DNA of 60,000 bases from Diphasiastrum complanatum. Taxonomy: Eukaryota; Streptophyta; Lycopodiopsida; Lycopodiales; Lycopodiaceae. Positions within the stretch are counted from its first letter, which is position 1, and every line of letters begins with the position of its first letter. A model generated the notes under the pieces. The model had not been told where the DNA came from, did no database searches, and saw nothing but the letters and a program-made list of their open reading frames with translations. A program made the translations under genes and the position numbers. Of the stretch, positions 9,501-21,500 are shown piece by piece. Where the stretch lies: contig CM055102.1 of NCBI GenBank assembly GCA_029204225.1, positions 27,694,922 to 27,754,921 on the forward strand, read 5' to 3'.

Positions 9501-12500
9501 CCTGCATGGCCTCCCAATCTGTGCAATGAAAGTCATCAGGTGCCTCCTCTGGTGTGCTGTCGTAGTAACGGCCATGACTCTGTGCTGCACGCATCCAAAC
9601 ATCTGCGGGATCGGCATTTAAACCACTCTGCCCTCTATCAAGAGCCTCCTCCATCATGTCGACATAGGTAGGTATGCCACTGCCCCCCCCCTGTGTGCCC
9701 TGCCGGTCTGCCAGTATAACCTGTGCCATGTGTCCCACCTCTGCCACGTGATGCACCTGTGACCCCTGCCCGTGGCGTGTGCCCTACACCTGTATGGTCT
9801 GCCTCATCTCTCTCTGAACTGGCAAACACAACCCGAATGGGCTCATCCTCATCATGCTCATCCTCTGACACTGGCTCGTCTGCCTCATACAATGGGGGCT
9901 CTCTGTGCTCAAGCCCAAGCTCTCTCTCTCTCATCTCGGCAAGCTCCCTCTCTCTCTCTGCCATCAACTGTGTGCCCAGGTCATCTACAGGCATGGGATG
10001 GGTGCTGTCCGTAGGCAAGTCAACCTGGCGCTCCAAATCGGATATCTTCGTCTGCAAGGTTTAAAATTTGCATGTCAAAGAGACAACTTTATCAAGAAAT
10101 GAAACCAACATACCAGGAGTCAACCAACATGCTATGAAAGATTAGCTTATCACCTGCAATGCGCTCGTAATGGTCGGAAGCCTCCTGGCGAGACGTGCGT
10201 TGGTGCTACAGAACACCAACCGCTCCAACTGACTCACTGACAACCGGTTTCTTCTCCTCGTGTGAATGAGTGCCCATGTGCTCCAATTACGCTCACACAC
10301 GGAGGCAGCACAATCTTGTGGTGCGTGCATTGAAATACTTCAGCACATTGTGGCAGAGGTGAAACTTCAACGAAACACAAAAATGGAGGATAAAATGAGA
10401 TGCATACCTGAGAAAGGACACGCAGTGCAAGACGCTGTATAGATGGGTATGTGCAACCGAACATGGTCCACCAGGTAATGGGTAGCTGCCTCCTCTCTGG
10501 ATCCTGGGCAACTAGGTGGCCGAATGTGCCCATGCCGAAACGAAATGCAGCGAGCTCCTCCATGAACCTAATAGGATCCAAACCTATATGTGGACCCACC
10601 CTGTGAATGTACTGAAGCCAATCGGCCTCGAGCTCCCTGTCTGCGATCTGTGTCGGAGAGAGGAAGAGGGGATGCAGCATGTGTGCAACGCTGTGGATAC
10701 TCCTGTGGAAGTAGTTCCACCGCGTCTCCCATATGAACTTCAGCTCTGTCATCCTGCAGGTGAGGGGCATGTGGTTTAGGGCATTACGAAAAAGCTTAAC
10801 ATTGACAGAAAAACAAACTAGCAAGTACTGAAAAGATAAAGGTCAATTGCAACACTGTACCGCTTACCTCTCTGGCTGCAAGATGGGCAGCTGCAGGAAC
10901 TGTCCAATCCGGTCCATGAGCTCATACACCAGTCCAAGTGTCGACCCCTCGCTGTCAGCCATGCGGAGCACAATGTAGAGTGGTCGAAGCAGTCTTGACA
11001 ATGTTTGTGCATCCCTCCAGAACTAGTCTCCCCTTACCGTGGAAGAAAAGTGCTCCCCATCCTCAGTGTGCGGAAATGTACTGGCACCCCAAAGATCATT
11101 GGCAACCATCTGTAGAAGCTGGGCCCTGCACCTGATCAAACGGTCGATGACCACCAAGTCGAATGCAAAGCGCGTGGGGGCTGGCTTACGGAGGTCCAGA
11201 TGGCTGAACACCCGGAACATGGCAAGAACACGCCTCTTTCTGGTGACAAAAGTCACCAGGAAGAGGGCCTCCCGGACGATGGCTCTAACCCAGGGAAGTG
11301 CTCCAATGTCCCCCATCAGAAGGTCTATGTCGTGGGCTGCACAGGGGGTATGAACAATATGAGGGAACTCGGCCTCTAGCAGTACACCCATCTGAATGCA
11401 ATTCGTGGCATTGTCCGTCACCACCGTGACGACATGCTGTGGGCCTATGGCTAGGATGGAAGACCTAATGACATCAAACATGAACTCTGCAGATATGACT
11501 CTCCCCCCCCTGCTGCAATCCACTGCCCTCAAAAATTGTGTGCCCACGCAGCTAGAGACCAGTATGTTGAGGATCGGCCTCCTCCTGACATCAGTCCAGC
11601 CATCGGACATGATGCTACAACCGTAAGTGGCCCAGTGCCGACGCAGAGGCTCCATCTCTCTAGACAAGGACTCAACCCTATCCCTCAGCATGTGTGTGCG
11701 AACAACCTCTGAACTAGGGACTCTCCAGCTAGGGCTGACAGACTGTGCAAGGCGGAAGGCCCTTCTGAAGGGCTCAGAGTCGGTGATGGCAAAGGGCAGG
11801 TTCAGCTCGTAAATCAGACTGGCCACGGCCTGTGTGGCCTCTCTGTCCATGTGCGGCTGATGCGCGCCGCGAATGGTCTGCTGCACGAGGGCTCTCCCTG
11901 GTGGGCGACGGGTGGTGGACCTCCAGCACGGTGCACCAACCGTGACGGGAATGGATGATGACGCGACAGGCTGGGCACTGGTGGATGCATCGGCTGTAGA
12001 CGTGGAATGGGGAAAGTGGGATGCACTGGCAGGGATGGGTGCAGCAGCATAGGTGGGGTGCACTGGTGGAGGGGCAACATCTGGCATGGGGTACGGAAAC
12101 TGCTGGCTGAGGAGGTCATCCGGATGGGAAGGGAAGGATGAAGGGATCTCTTCCACATCCTCGAAGGCCCGCCCAGTACCGTCCTAGGCCTGCTCGGGTG
12201 GCGGAGAGTCCATGAGAAAGTCGTAGACTGGTGGAGTGCGAGCAACAGTGGGTGGTGGTGGAACCGCAGTGGCAACTGGCGGACGCGATGGGACGGGATC
12301 CACCGGAATCTGAGCAGATGGGGGTGCGTGAGGCAGAACTGTCTGAGGGGCAAAGGGACCGGAGGAGGATGCACTCCCTCTCCTCGTGCGTGCCAGCCAA
12401 GCAGGCAGCAACTCTGGATCAGCCACATAAGGAGCGGTGCAAAATCGGAGAATGCCCTCCGAAATGGTGTTCTCCCCTGCCACGAGCCGCGGCGGAGGTG

Positions 12501-15500
12501 TCCAGTAGTCGCTGCCTGTCGGGGACAGTCATGCTGCCACAAGGGGTAGCATTCAAGGTGGTACCATTTTTGGCGCGTGCACCGAGCAGATGGCCTTTAA
12601 GGCAAGTGAGGGATGCAGCAAACTCGACGAGACAGTATCGGCAGCGCACGATCTTTTGACCGGTCTTGTTGGCCTTGTCAGCAACCCGCCTGACAATGTC
12701 TACCTCGTCCCACAGACCGGAAAGGTCGGATTGCACCATTGCGATGGAGAAAACTAAGGACAAAATGCAGATGATGCGAAAGCTGCAAGGATGGAACGCT
12801 GGAAAAAAAACAGCAGGGTACACTGTGTGAGAGACGCTGAAAATGGGCGAAGACAGGGCGAAGCAAGTCAAATGCAAGGCAGGGCAAAGCGTGGGCGAAG
12901 GGCGACGCAAGAAATCGAAGGCAGACAGGCGGAAACAGTAGCGATGGCAGGGCGGAGGAGGGCGCAAAAACATTTCTAATGAAATGCGAGGGGGGCGGGT
13001 AGTTTAGGTTAAAAAAATTAAAAAAAATATTAAATAGTAAATAATATATTATATTATGGTACCGCAGTACCAACATGGTACCGCGGTACCAGTACGGTCC
13101 CGCGGTACCGGAATCCACGGTACCCAGTACCGCGGGACCTATGGTTGAGAGTGTTGTTACACCAAGCATTGCTTTGGTATTGTGGGTCACCTATGCAGTT
13201 AAAACTAAACAATAAATAAGGATAAACCCTAGTCTAAAAATTATAGTTTAATATCCAACATTCACTTACCTTTTAATCTTACAGATGTCTTGTGATTTTG
13301 CATACTGTGTGCACACATCCTAATCTTTACCAAGATCTGAAAGATGTTATGTTAGGCATAAGAGTTCTTCAAACACTTTTCTAACTGGCCTCATTCTAAC
13401 TGCCATGATTCCTAACATTTTGTTTGGCACACGGGGGAAAATCTTCTAACGTTCCAAACAGAAAACTATTCCTCATTGCTTTTGCATAAAAATTGAACAA
13501 ATTTTTGTGTAGATTTAGACATATGGAACCTTATCTGTAGAAGATGTTCCAGATCAGAATGCTGATAACATGGAGCTATGATATCTCACATTATCCAAGT
13601 CTTCAGACTTTCAATGCTAGTTCTAGCTTTGGATCATACTTCTAGACTCAGAAACCCATCCCTACCAAAACGGGTTAGAACGTTCTGCGGCAGAATAAGT
13701 TCAAAACATAATAAAAAATACTCAAAAATGCAGCAGCCAGCCATTTTATGATATTAGTTGGGACCCTGCTGGCTGCTGCCAAACAATTGGTCCTCTCTCT
13801 CTCTCTGGAATCATGTCCAACTGGTAATAACACGAACCCAAATTGCAATAAACTGTACAAATCAACTCCTTTGCAATGGACCATGCGAGTCCAAAGATGA
13901 TCAAATTTTCTTCAATGAAAATGGAATTAGTTTGCCACACCCACTGAGCCTGTTCCTGATCCCCCTGATCTAGCTGTATGCCATGCTCAGCTTGCTTATG
14001 CTACTTGGGCCGGTAAGCCGGGTCCACGCCATATCCGTCTTCGCGTACGTATCACTGGTCGTGAGTTTATTGCCCTTGTTGACACGGGTAGCACTCACTT
14101 GTTTCTCAGCAGTCATATTACTACACGCATTCGTGCTATGCCAATCACTACGCCTCATCCCCTGCATGTTGAGGTTGCCAGCGCACACTCTTTTTTTAGC
14201 ACACAGATGTATCAGCAGCTTTCATATCGGATTGGAGACTTCCTTGGTCAGGCAGATTTTCATATTATTCCACTTACACGGTACGATCTTATCCTCGGTG
14301 CTGATTGGTTTGCATCCCTTGGTGCGGTTGCAATAGACCTCCAGCAGCAGACATTGACATTCTCTCATGATGGTACTCAGCACATATTTTCCGGTATTGA
14401 TTCTCGGCAAGACTATCAGCTTATTTCTGGGAAGCAGTTCATACGGAGCCTCCCGAAGGCCCATTGTGCGGCTATTCTTTCTGTTCAGCCAGTTCAGCCT
14501 ATTGCGGATGCACCACCTTTGCCACAGGTATTTTCTGAACTGTTGCGTGAATTTGAGCATGTTTTTAGAGAGCCGACTCAGTTACCACCTTTACGAGATG
14601 TCAACCACCATATAAACCTTGTTTCCTCTGCATCACCTCCTTCTCGTCCTCCTTTTCGTATGTCTATTGTTGAGCACGAGGAAGTCCAGTGTCAGGTGTG
14701 TGATTTATTACGTCAAGGCCTTATTGTTCCTAGCCATAGTCCTTTTTGGATAAGTGGTTAAGGTTGCGACTAGTGCTACAGAGATACTCAAAACTTGCAA
14801 GTTAGTGTTCTAAGCTAGATTATATTGCAAGTCACTCTAAACTCAAATTCGATAATCTGAAATTTTTGCACTTTACTTGGAGGCAATCTCTTTTGAAACC
14901 AAAGGTGCAGATTTGAAAAAATTTTAAGCAAGGATAAGTGGTTAAGGTTGCGACTAGTGCAGCAGAGATGCTCAAACACAAACTGTGCAGTTGAGCTAAA
15001 AGCTCAAAGATATGCTAAAATGTGACCTAGAACCTCGTGTTTGCTTCAAACGCATTCTTAAATCTGCATTCAATTAAAATTATAGGCATTTACCAAGATA
15101 AATCTTGGTCTAGACTAATCAAACTTCAACACTTACCATTTGAAGTTATGAAAAGTAAAGCTTCTATGAACATCTTACCCATGAAAAAAGCGTTTGATTA
15201 AGATCTTGAACCTTGATACTCTCTTTCCATTTTTTTTTCCTGCAACCAGTATGCTTTTCCCAACTTGAAGGCCTAAAGATTTTTCCACCACATTCTGGAC
15301 AGTTGCAACAAATGCTGCACATGTAAACGCATTGCACATTAACAAGATTCAACAAACCTGCATCACATGAACCCAACTTCATGCTTTACCACTAGATTAC
15401 GGACAAATCAGTGAAAGGATCAAATACCTAAGTTACATTCCAGCTCTGGTTTCTCAAAAAACGACACAATAAACAACTTTAGACAAATTTTGATCATGAT

Positions 15501-18500
15501 GAGCCTTTCATAATCAGTTCATCATCGGTTCACTAACAGTAACATCAGAGGATTTCTTTAAAAAAGAATCCATCAAGGGCTCTTGACTAGAAACTAAGCA
15601 GTAGAATCCGCAAATAACCATTGCTTTGAATTCAAACTCATGCAAGCACACTTAGATGTTGATTTTTGCCTTAAACAAATTGAAATGGTCTTTTGGTAAG
15701 CTCATGCTAGATTTGTTTCAGTCATATGCCAATTTGCAAGCTGATTTGATTCTGCATTCCTGGTTAGAACCAAGATCTCTGTAACTGCATACATTCCATT
15801 TTTAGATCTACACTTTTCATTTAAATCTACACTTTTCAATTCATTATGAACTTTTGTAGTGCTCTCTTCTGTAATAGATAGAGAAATTGCAAACTTACTG
15901 GTGATATTTTGGAAGATAATCGCCTTGCATGCCAGAACAAAAAACAGCTAGGCGTTCTGGGATATAATAAGAATTTAAATCATCCCCAACTCTGCAACAA
16001 CGTGACATGTGCATAGGGTTGAGATTTTCAGTCTTGAGCAGATGCTTAACAAGAAGAACAAGCCAGAAACTAGTCTCTCGCTCAATAAAGTAAAGCAACT
16101 GATCTTCACTGAAAGCAAAGCCTGCAGATGCTTCTGTTCATGATTTGTGACATACATTTCCTAATGAAAAGAAAAGCCTGTTAATATGTGCTTTCAATCA
16201 GAAGTTATGAGAGGACTTTCCTATTGGAAAGAAAGGACCTTATCGGCATGCTTTTCTTGATATTTTGGCTTAAAAATAGCAATAACTGACATCCTGCATG
16301 AATCAGCATAATGTAAGCTTTCTACTAACGAGTTCAACTAAAAATTTACCTCTTTGCCCATTTTACTTTGGTTGGAGTCACAATGCCTTGTAGCCTCTTG
16401 CAATCTGGACAAGTATACTCGGTACCATTTTCCAAGTCCTGATTGTAGTCAATAAGATTGTCAAGCGGGAGTCTGGAGTCTTGCACTATTCATGATATAC
16501 TTAAGAAAAGCTAATTCGCAATGTTCACTAGATTCTGATCCTTTCCAATTTGATCGCTCAAACCCAATCCTTATCCAATAGGTTTACAAGGTCTTTCCAA
16601 CAAGCATCTTAATGTGCCTATCAGAATTTTTAGGTTTCTAGTTAAAACTTCAAGCTCTTCGTCCCTTCCATATTCACTTCTTAAGACACTAGCATTCCTT
16701 ATTAAGACACTAGTTTTCCACAGCCGCTTTGTTTCACAGTATAACCAACAAGAACAAATTTCTAGTCAAGTAGCCCCAGTAGTGTGCCTGGGAAATAATT
16801 GTAAACGCTTGCAATCCGTAACTCGATACCTTGGACCATCAAATCAATAATGACTTACCTTCAGATGTTTGCTGCTAATGTTATCGCACTCCGCATGAAT
16901 CCAGAGTTTACAGTTGTCACATTGAACCTATCATTGGTATAATCAAGTCAGAATATGCCCTGGAGGAGAATTACATGCCATTTAGAGATTTTTACATCTC
17001 ACACATGATCAAGTTAAAAATTTCATACAAGAATCATGAGAGGTGGTAAGTGCATTAGCTCTACTGACACTTTAACAAAACAATACTTACCCAGTTTCCT
17101 TTATCTACAAGATGCCAAAGTTTTTTGCAGACACCGCAGTATTGCCCTGATTTGTAGAGCTGAAATCCCAAGAGATGATAAGAAGATTTAGGCGGAAAAA
17201 TATGCAGAATCCTAGGCACACTAAAGCATTGCACATTCTTTACAGAAGTCTATGAGGAGAGCAATCAAAATTCAGAACCACAGAAGCTACATTAACGTTC
17301 TTTAAAAAACAGGTTTTCCTTCTGAGATCTCATAGTTATGATCAAAAGACCTTCAGACAGTGCTGGCACAAAGGACTGTCCTCAGAAGACGCATTCTTTT
17401 GCTGTTTTGATAATCGTATTGATAAGGTCGCTCCACAACCTATACAAATATTTCTTAATCTGCTGCCACTCTGCACAACCTGCATAAAAGAAAAAGACTA
17501 TTTTGAAGAGGTAATGATACTTACACCCAAGAACGAGATCTTTGATATTTTTGTATGATAACACCTATGATTGCAAACTATACACTCTAGCACTAGAGTT
17601 AGAGCAAACTGGGACAATCTAACATACTTTTGCCATAAGCTTTGAGCCCGTCAGATGGTTTACCCAATGTCAAGCTCAATAGTTCGTTCATTTTAGAGCA
17701 TATTCTTTCATCGAAATTAGTCACATGCATATTCTGGATAGCTCCTTGATCCATGGGGATTAGTCCATACGGTTTGGGCACTTGTGACGTGAATCCTTCA
17801 CTTCTTGCTTCGGTATCTAGTAGAGACATTTATTAGTCATCTGGGCTTGGACTCACTTGGAGGTCCTGGCCTAGACTATGGTTTTGGAACTTCAGACCTT
17901 CAAGACTTATTGGAGAAATCTATTAGTCAGATGGTTATTGTTGGGCCCAAGGCACTAACTTGTAGCTCCCAGCCCTAATCTAGTCAATGAACATAAATAA
18001 GCTTTAAGGCCCCATCTTTGCTGAGGTTATTGATCAATTGGAAAGTACAGCTAGCTTTTCCCTTTTTTGTTCTTCGCAATTGCCACCTTTTACATTCACC
18101 AATTACTGTAGTAGCCATTCATTCTATTATCAATCTGATCGTACAATTACTCTTCTTTTCAGTAGCTTTGCAGTTTTTCCAATTCTATGGCAATAATGTG
18201 TTGTTTTACTGATAATTTATTCTACTCAAAAATTGGTGGTCTTTTATATTTTAGGGCAAGTGACCTTCTTCTCCAATTAGCACTTGGCTGTCCAATGCCA
18301 AGGCTTTTCATTTGCTTTTGTAACTCCTATGTAACACATGGCTCTTGGTTGTTGGCTTTTGGATATTCCACATTGGGAACCATTGGCCTTTGGATTTCTC
18401 TATCTCTACGTATAAATAGGCGCCCTCTTTCTACTGAAGAGGGGAGGAAGAGCCTGAAGAGGCTGGCGAGACTAGAGAGAGTGACAATGCTTGTGTACAT

Positions 18501-21500
18501 AAATTCTTTGTATAGAGATTTGTCTCCATTGATATCCTACTATGCTTCCACTTGTATGCATAATTTGTGATTGTTCATAGAACGTTAATCACTTAATTCA
18601 CTGTGAATGTTTCCGCTTCTAGTTCACCTTGAATTCCAACATGGTACATGAAGCCACATGAAACAACCAAAATGTAGCCGTGCCCATGACATTGAGTTCC
18701 TTGCCTTTCAGTTTCTCATTCATGCTATAGATATTGTCTCACCTATTGGCCACTCTCTTGAGCATTGTTTTCATCTCTGGTTTCTCATCCCGCTCCTAGT
18801 GTACCAATATCATATCCATCAACATCGACAAATCCGATGACCCAAGAAGCCAAAAAAACTATCATGATCAAACATATCATGGCCAAGCTTTATGGGACAT
18901 TTCTAGAGATTGCAATAAGTTAGGTAAATACATGCTTTGAAATACGTTGATTATAGGCCACATCACTCCACCCCCCCCCCCCCCGTCCTTCCTTTTTCTT
19001 GAAGGGACGCTGTAGAGTAGACGCTGAGACTGCGACAACATTGTCAAAGGACAAAACAGATATCTCTTCCAAAGATTAGCATCGAGGTCAACAGTAGAGC
19101 ATGGTTTTAAGATGCACAAGAAGCCGACACTCCATTTTCGACACCCATGGGCCCCACGTCTTCATCAGCTTCAGTATCATCTAACCTTGCTTTCTTCAAT
19201 AGGGTTCCATCTCCATTCTGACATGATATCTATGATACAGTTTTGTACCTCGTTATATCACCATTGTTTTGCACATTCAGTCAATGTAGAGATCTGAAAC
19301 ATGAGAGTAAAAATTAGCTCATATTGCTATGTTGATTTATTTGTTGTAATATTGGAGACATATTTATGCTCCTCGATGGATTTATCACACTTGAGATGTA
19401 CTTATTTGGTCTTATGGGCCTTTTGGCACCAAAACACATTGATAAAGATTTCTTTCTTTCTCTGTCTCTCTCTCCCTCTCAACTTTTCTTTGACAAAAAG
19501 AGAATTTGAACTTCCTGATTACAGCTAGATCCCATTCTAAATTTTATGTTCAAAAACTTCTATATAGGGGCAACTAAGCACGCACAATTTGTCTACTACT
19601 TAGAAACTTTTTAAATACAATAGCAAGTTTCAAACATACCTTTGTTTGTCCGCTATTTGGCTGAGGCTTGCTAGCATCATCTAGTTCCCCGAGTTGTGGA
19701 CTACCAAGGGTTGGGCTGTCACGGAGTGAAGGATGTGAGCCTCCAGGCAAATCAGTGCAATTTTCAAAGCCTGCTTCTGCAAGTGTTGCTTCTTCAATTG
19801 CAAATAAAAAGTCGCTAGGTCGACTTCCATTCAAAGATGTCTGGCAATGGAACCTAGCACAGCAAACAAGTTATTTAATGCATGTTACAAACATGGTTCC
19901 CATGGTTTTATTTTTTTTTTGTGCCGTAGGTGCCATGGATTTTCTGTCCACGGCACCTGTACGGCACAAGTGCCGCAAACGGCACGTGGAACTATGGTTA
20001 CAAACAAAAGGATACACCAAAGATATTAGCAGCTTCTCCACTTACTTTTCCAAGTAATCTATGAATGGAAAAAGCATGCCTTGTCTCACCCAAGCATAGT
20101 CCTGCAAAGAATAATGCTCAGTGATAGATTTGCAGTCTCTATAGATCAGTCTATGTGAAAATCATTTATCATAGCAGTTAACTTTTTCATGTTTGATGAG
20201 AACTAGTCTTAAGAAAGATATGAAAGTACAAAGATTTATCTTTACCCGCTCTCTGCCCTTAGCTCTTGAAGATCCATAGAACATAACACAAAGTCGTCCT
20301 GGGACACACATGCTCCGAACAGACTCAGGAGTGTCATTCCAAGGGTCCACAACCTTTGCAGGCCAACATGGGTCATTTTTTTTACAGGAGGACTTTGCCC
20401 AGACTATATCCCCCACATCGAAGTCCTCCAATGGATGCAGAGCTGGCATGTTGTTCGAAGCAAAGTGCCTTGAGGCACACTGAGAAACTGAAGGATCCAA
20501 GTCTCTTTCGACAAGCACAGCAGAATTGGAGATTTTCATTGAGTCCAAGCCTGCTTCCACCTCACTTAAACCTCCAGGGAGTTTTGGTCTTTTCTGCACA
20601 GCTATGGGAATAGCCTTCTTATTGCCATGAATCAAACTTTTGGCTAATTTGCACTTCCTCTTCTCTCCACCAGACAAACTAGTGTGTGAACTGCATGTTG
20701 TCTGATTATTTGTCAGGGTTTCGTCAGAGCTCAAAAATGTCCGTGATATATTTTCCTTTCTGTTCTGCCTTGAATCTTCACTGCATTGAATTGGATCTTT
20801 AGGTCCACCTTTTTTCCAAGGTGGAAGAACAGAGTCCCTAAGCCAAGCAGGCAGAGCCCGATTCCTAGGATGTTTCAATCGACCAGTGTTACCTACCCTT
20901 TCAACTGGAAATTCAGCCTGAATAGATTGAGCTGCTATATGACGTTTTTCATATGCTGGCAGTTTCTGACACTTTGAAAATTCATAGACTTTAGTAGAGA
21001 TAGAATCTTCACCCTCATTCCCATTCAAACTACTTGCACGCTTAAGAACTCTTGTAGGCAGCATTGAGCTTTCTCTTTTGCCAGAAATAAAATTCCTCTT
21101 GAATGAAGGAGAGGTTGAATGGGAGTTTTCATTAATCTGTACTTGCTCAATGGAGCCTGAGAAGCTTGCCTCTGTTGCAAAGGAAGAGCTGGAAGCTGCC
21201 TGAAGCACGTCAACCAGTAAATCAAGCCTTCCAGTGTGTGATGTTTTAGGCTTGCGGGTCATAACTTTGCCATCCAATACGGTACTACCCACCACTTTGC
21301 ATCTCTTTAATGCAGGTGCTTCTTCGTCTACAAGAATATGCTCAAATTGACTTGTCTGAGTTCGTTTCTTATCCCGTAAAAAGTTAGAATCGCATAAAGG
21401 CTCTAGACACTTTTTAATAACAATATTATCTTCCTGAGAATGAATAGCCGGTTTTGATTGGGCGGAAAGCTTGAGTCGCTTTTGATAGTCGTCTGTAGTT

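Larger units (their letters stand above)
6888..13143 (-). mobile_element. hAT element copy 2 (6256 bp, near full length)
   Basis: Ends are CATAGTACCTCG and GGGACCTATG, inverted at CATAG as in copy 1, between perfect GTTGAGAG duplications. The left end has seven GGTACC sites between 6901 and 6988, the right end five between 13059 and 13124. Gene content: plus-strand small ORF 7535-7900 and a minus-strand transposase gene 12739-8424 with BED finger, DUF659, hAT C-terminal region and a long extension. Several stops and frameshifts inactivate the transposase. The segments shared with copy 1 (for example 10050-10330 against 2830-3120) look nearly identical by eye, so the two share a recent source. 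The element sits 35-43 bp before the acceptor of ATX-like exon 11. Confidence 0.93.

Noticed and set aside
3807-12973. Many plus-strand and off-frame ORFs of 60-200 codons inside the hAT elements (for example 8521-8877, 9324-9671, 12231-12659)
   Set aside because: They are shadows of the GC-rich, proline-rich transposase coding sequence on the minus strand. Only the 1476 and 7535 ORFs are outside it and conserved as protein.
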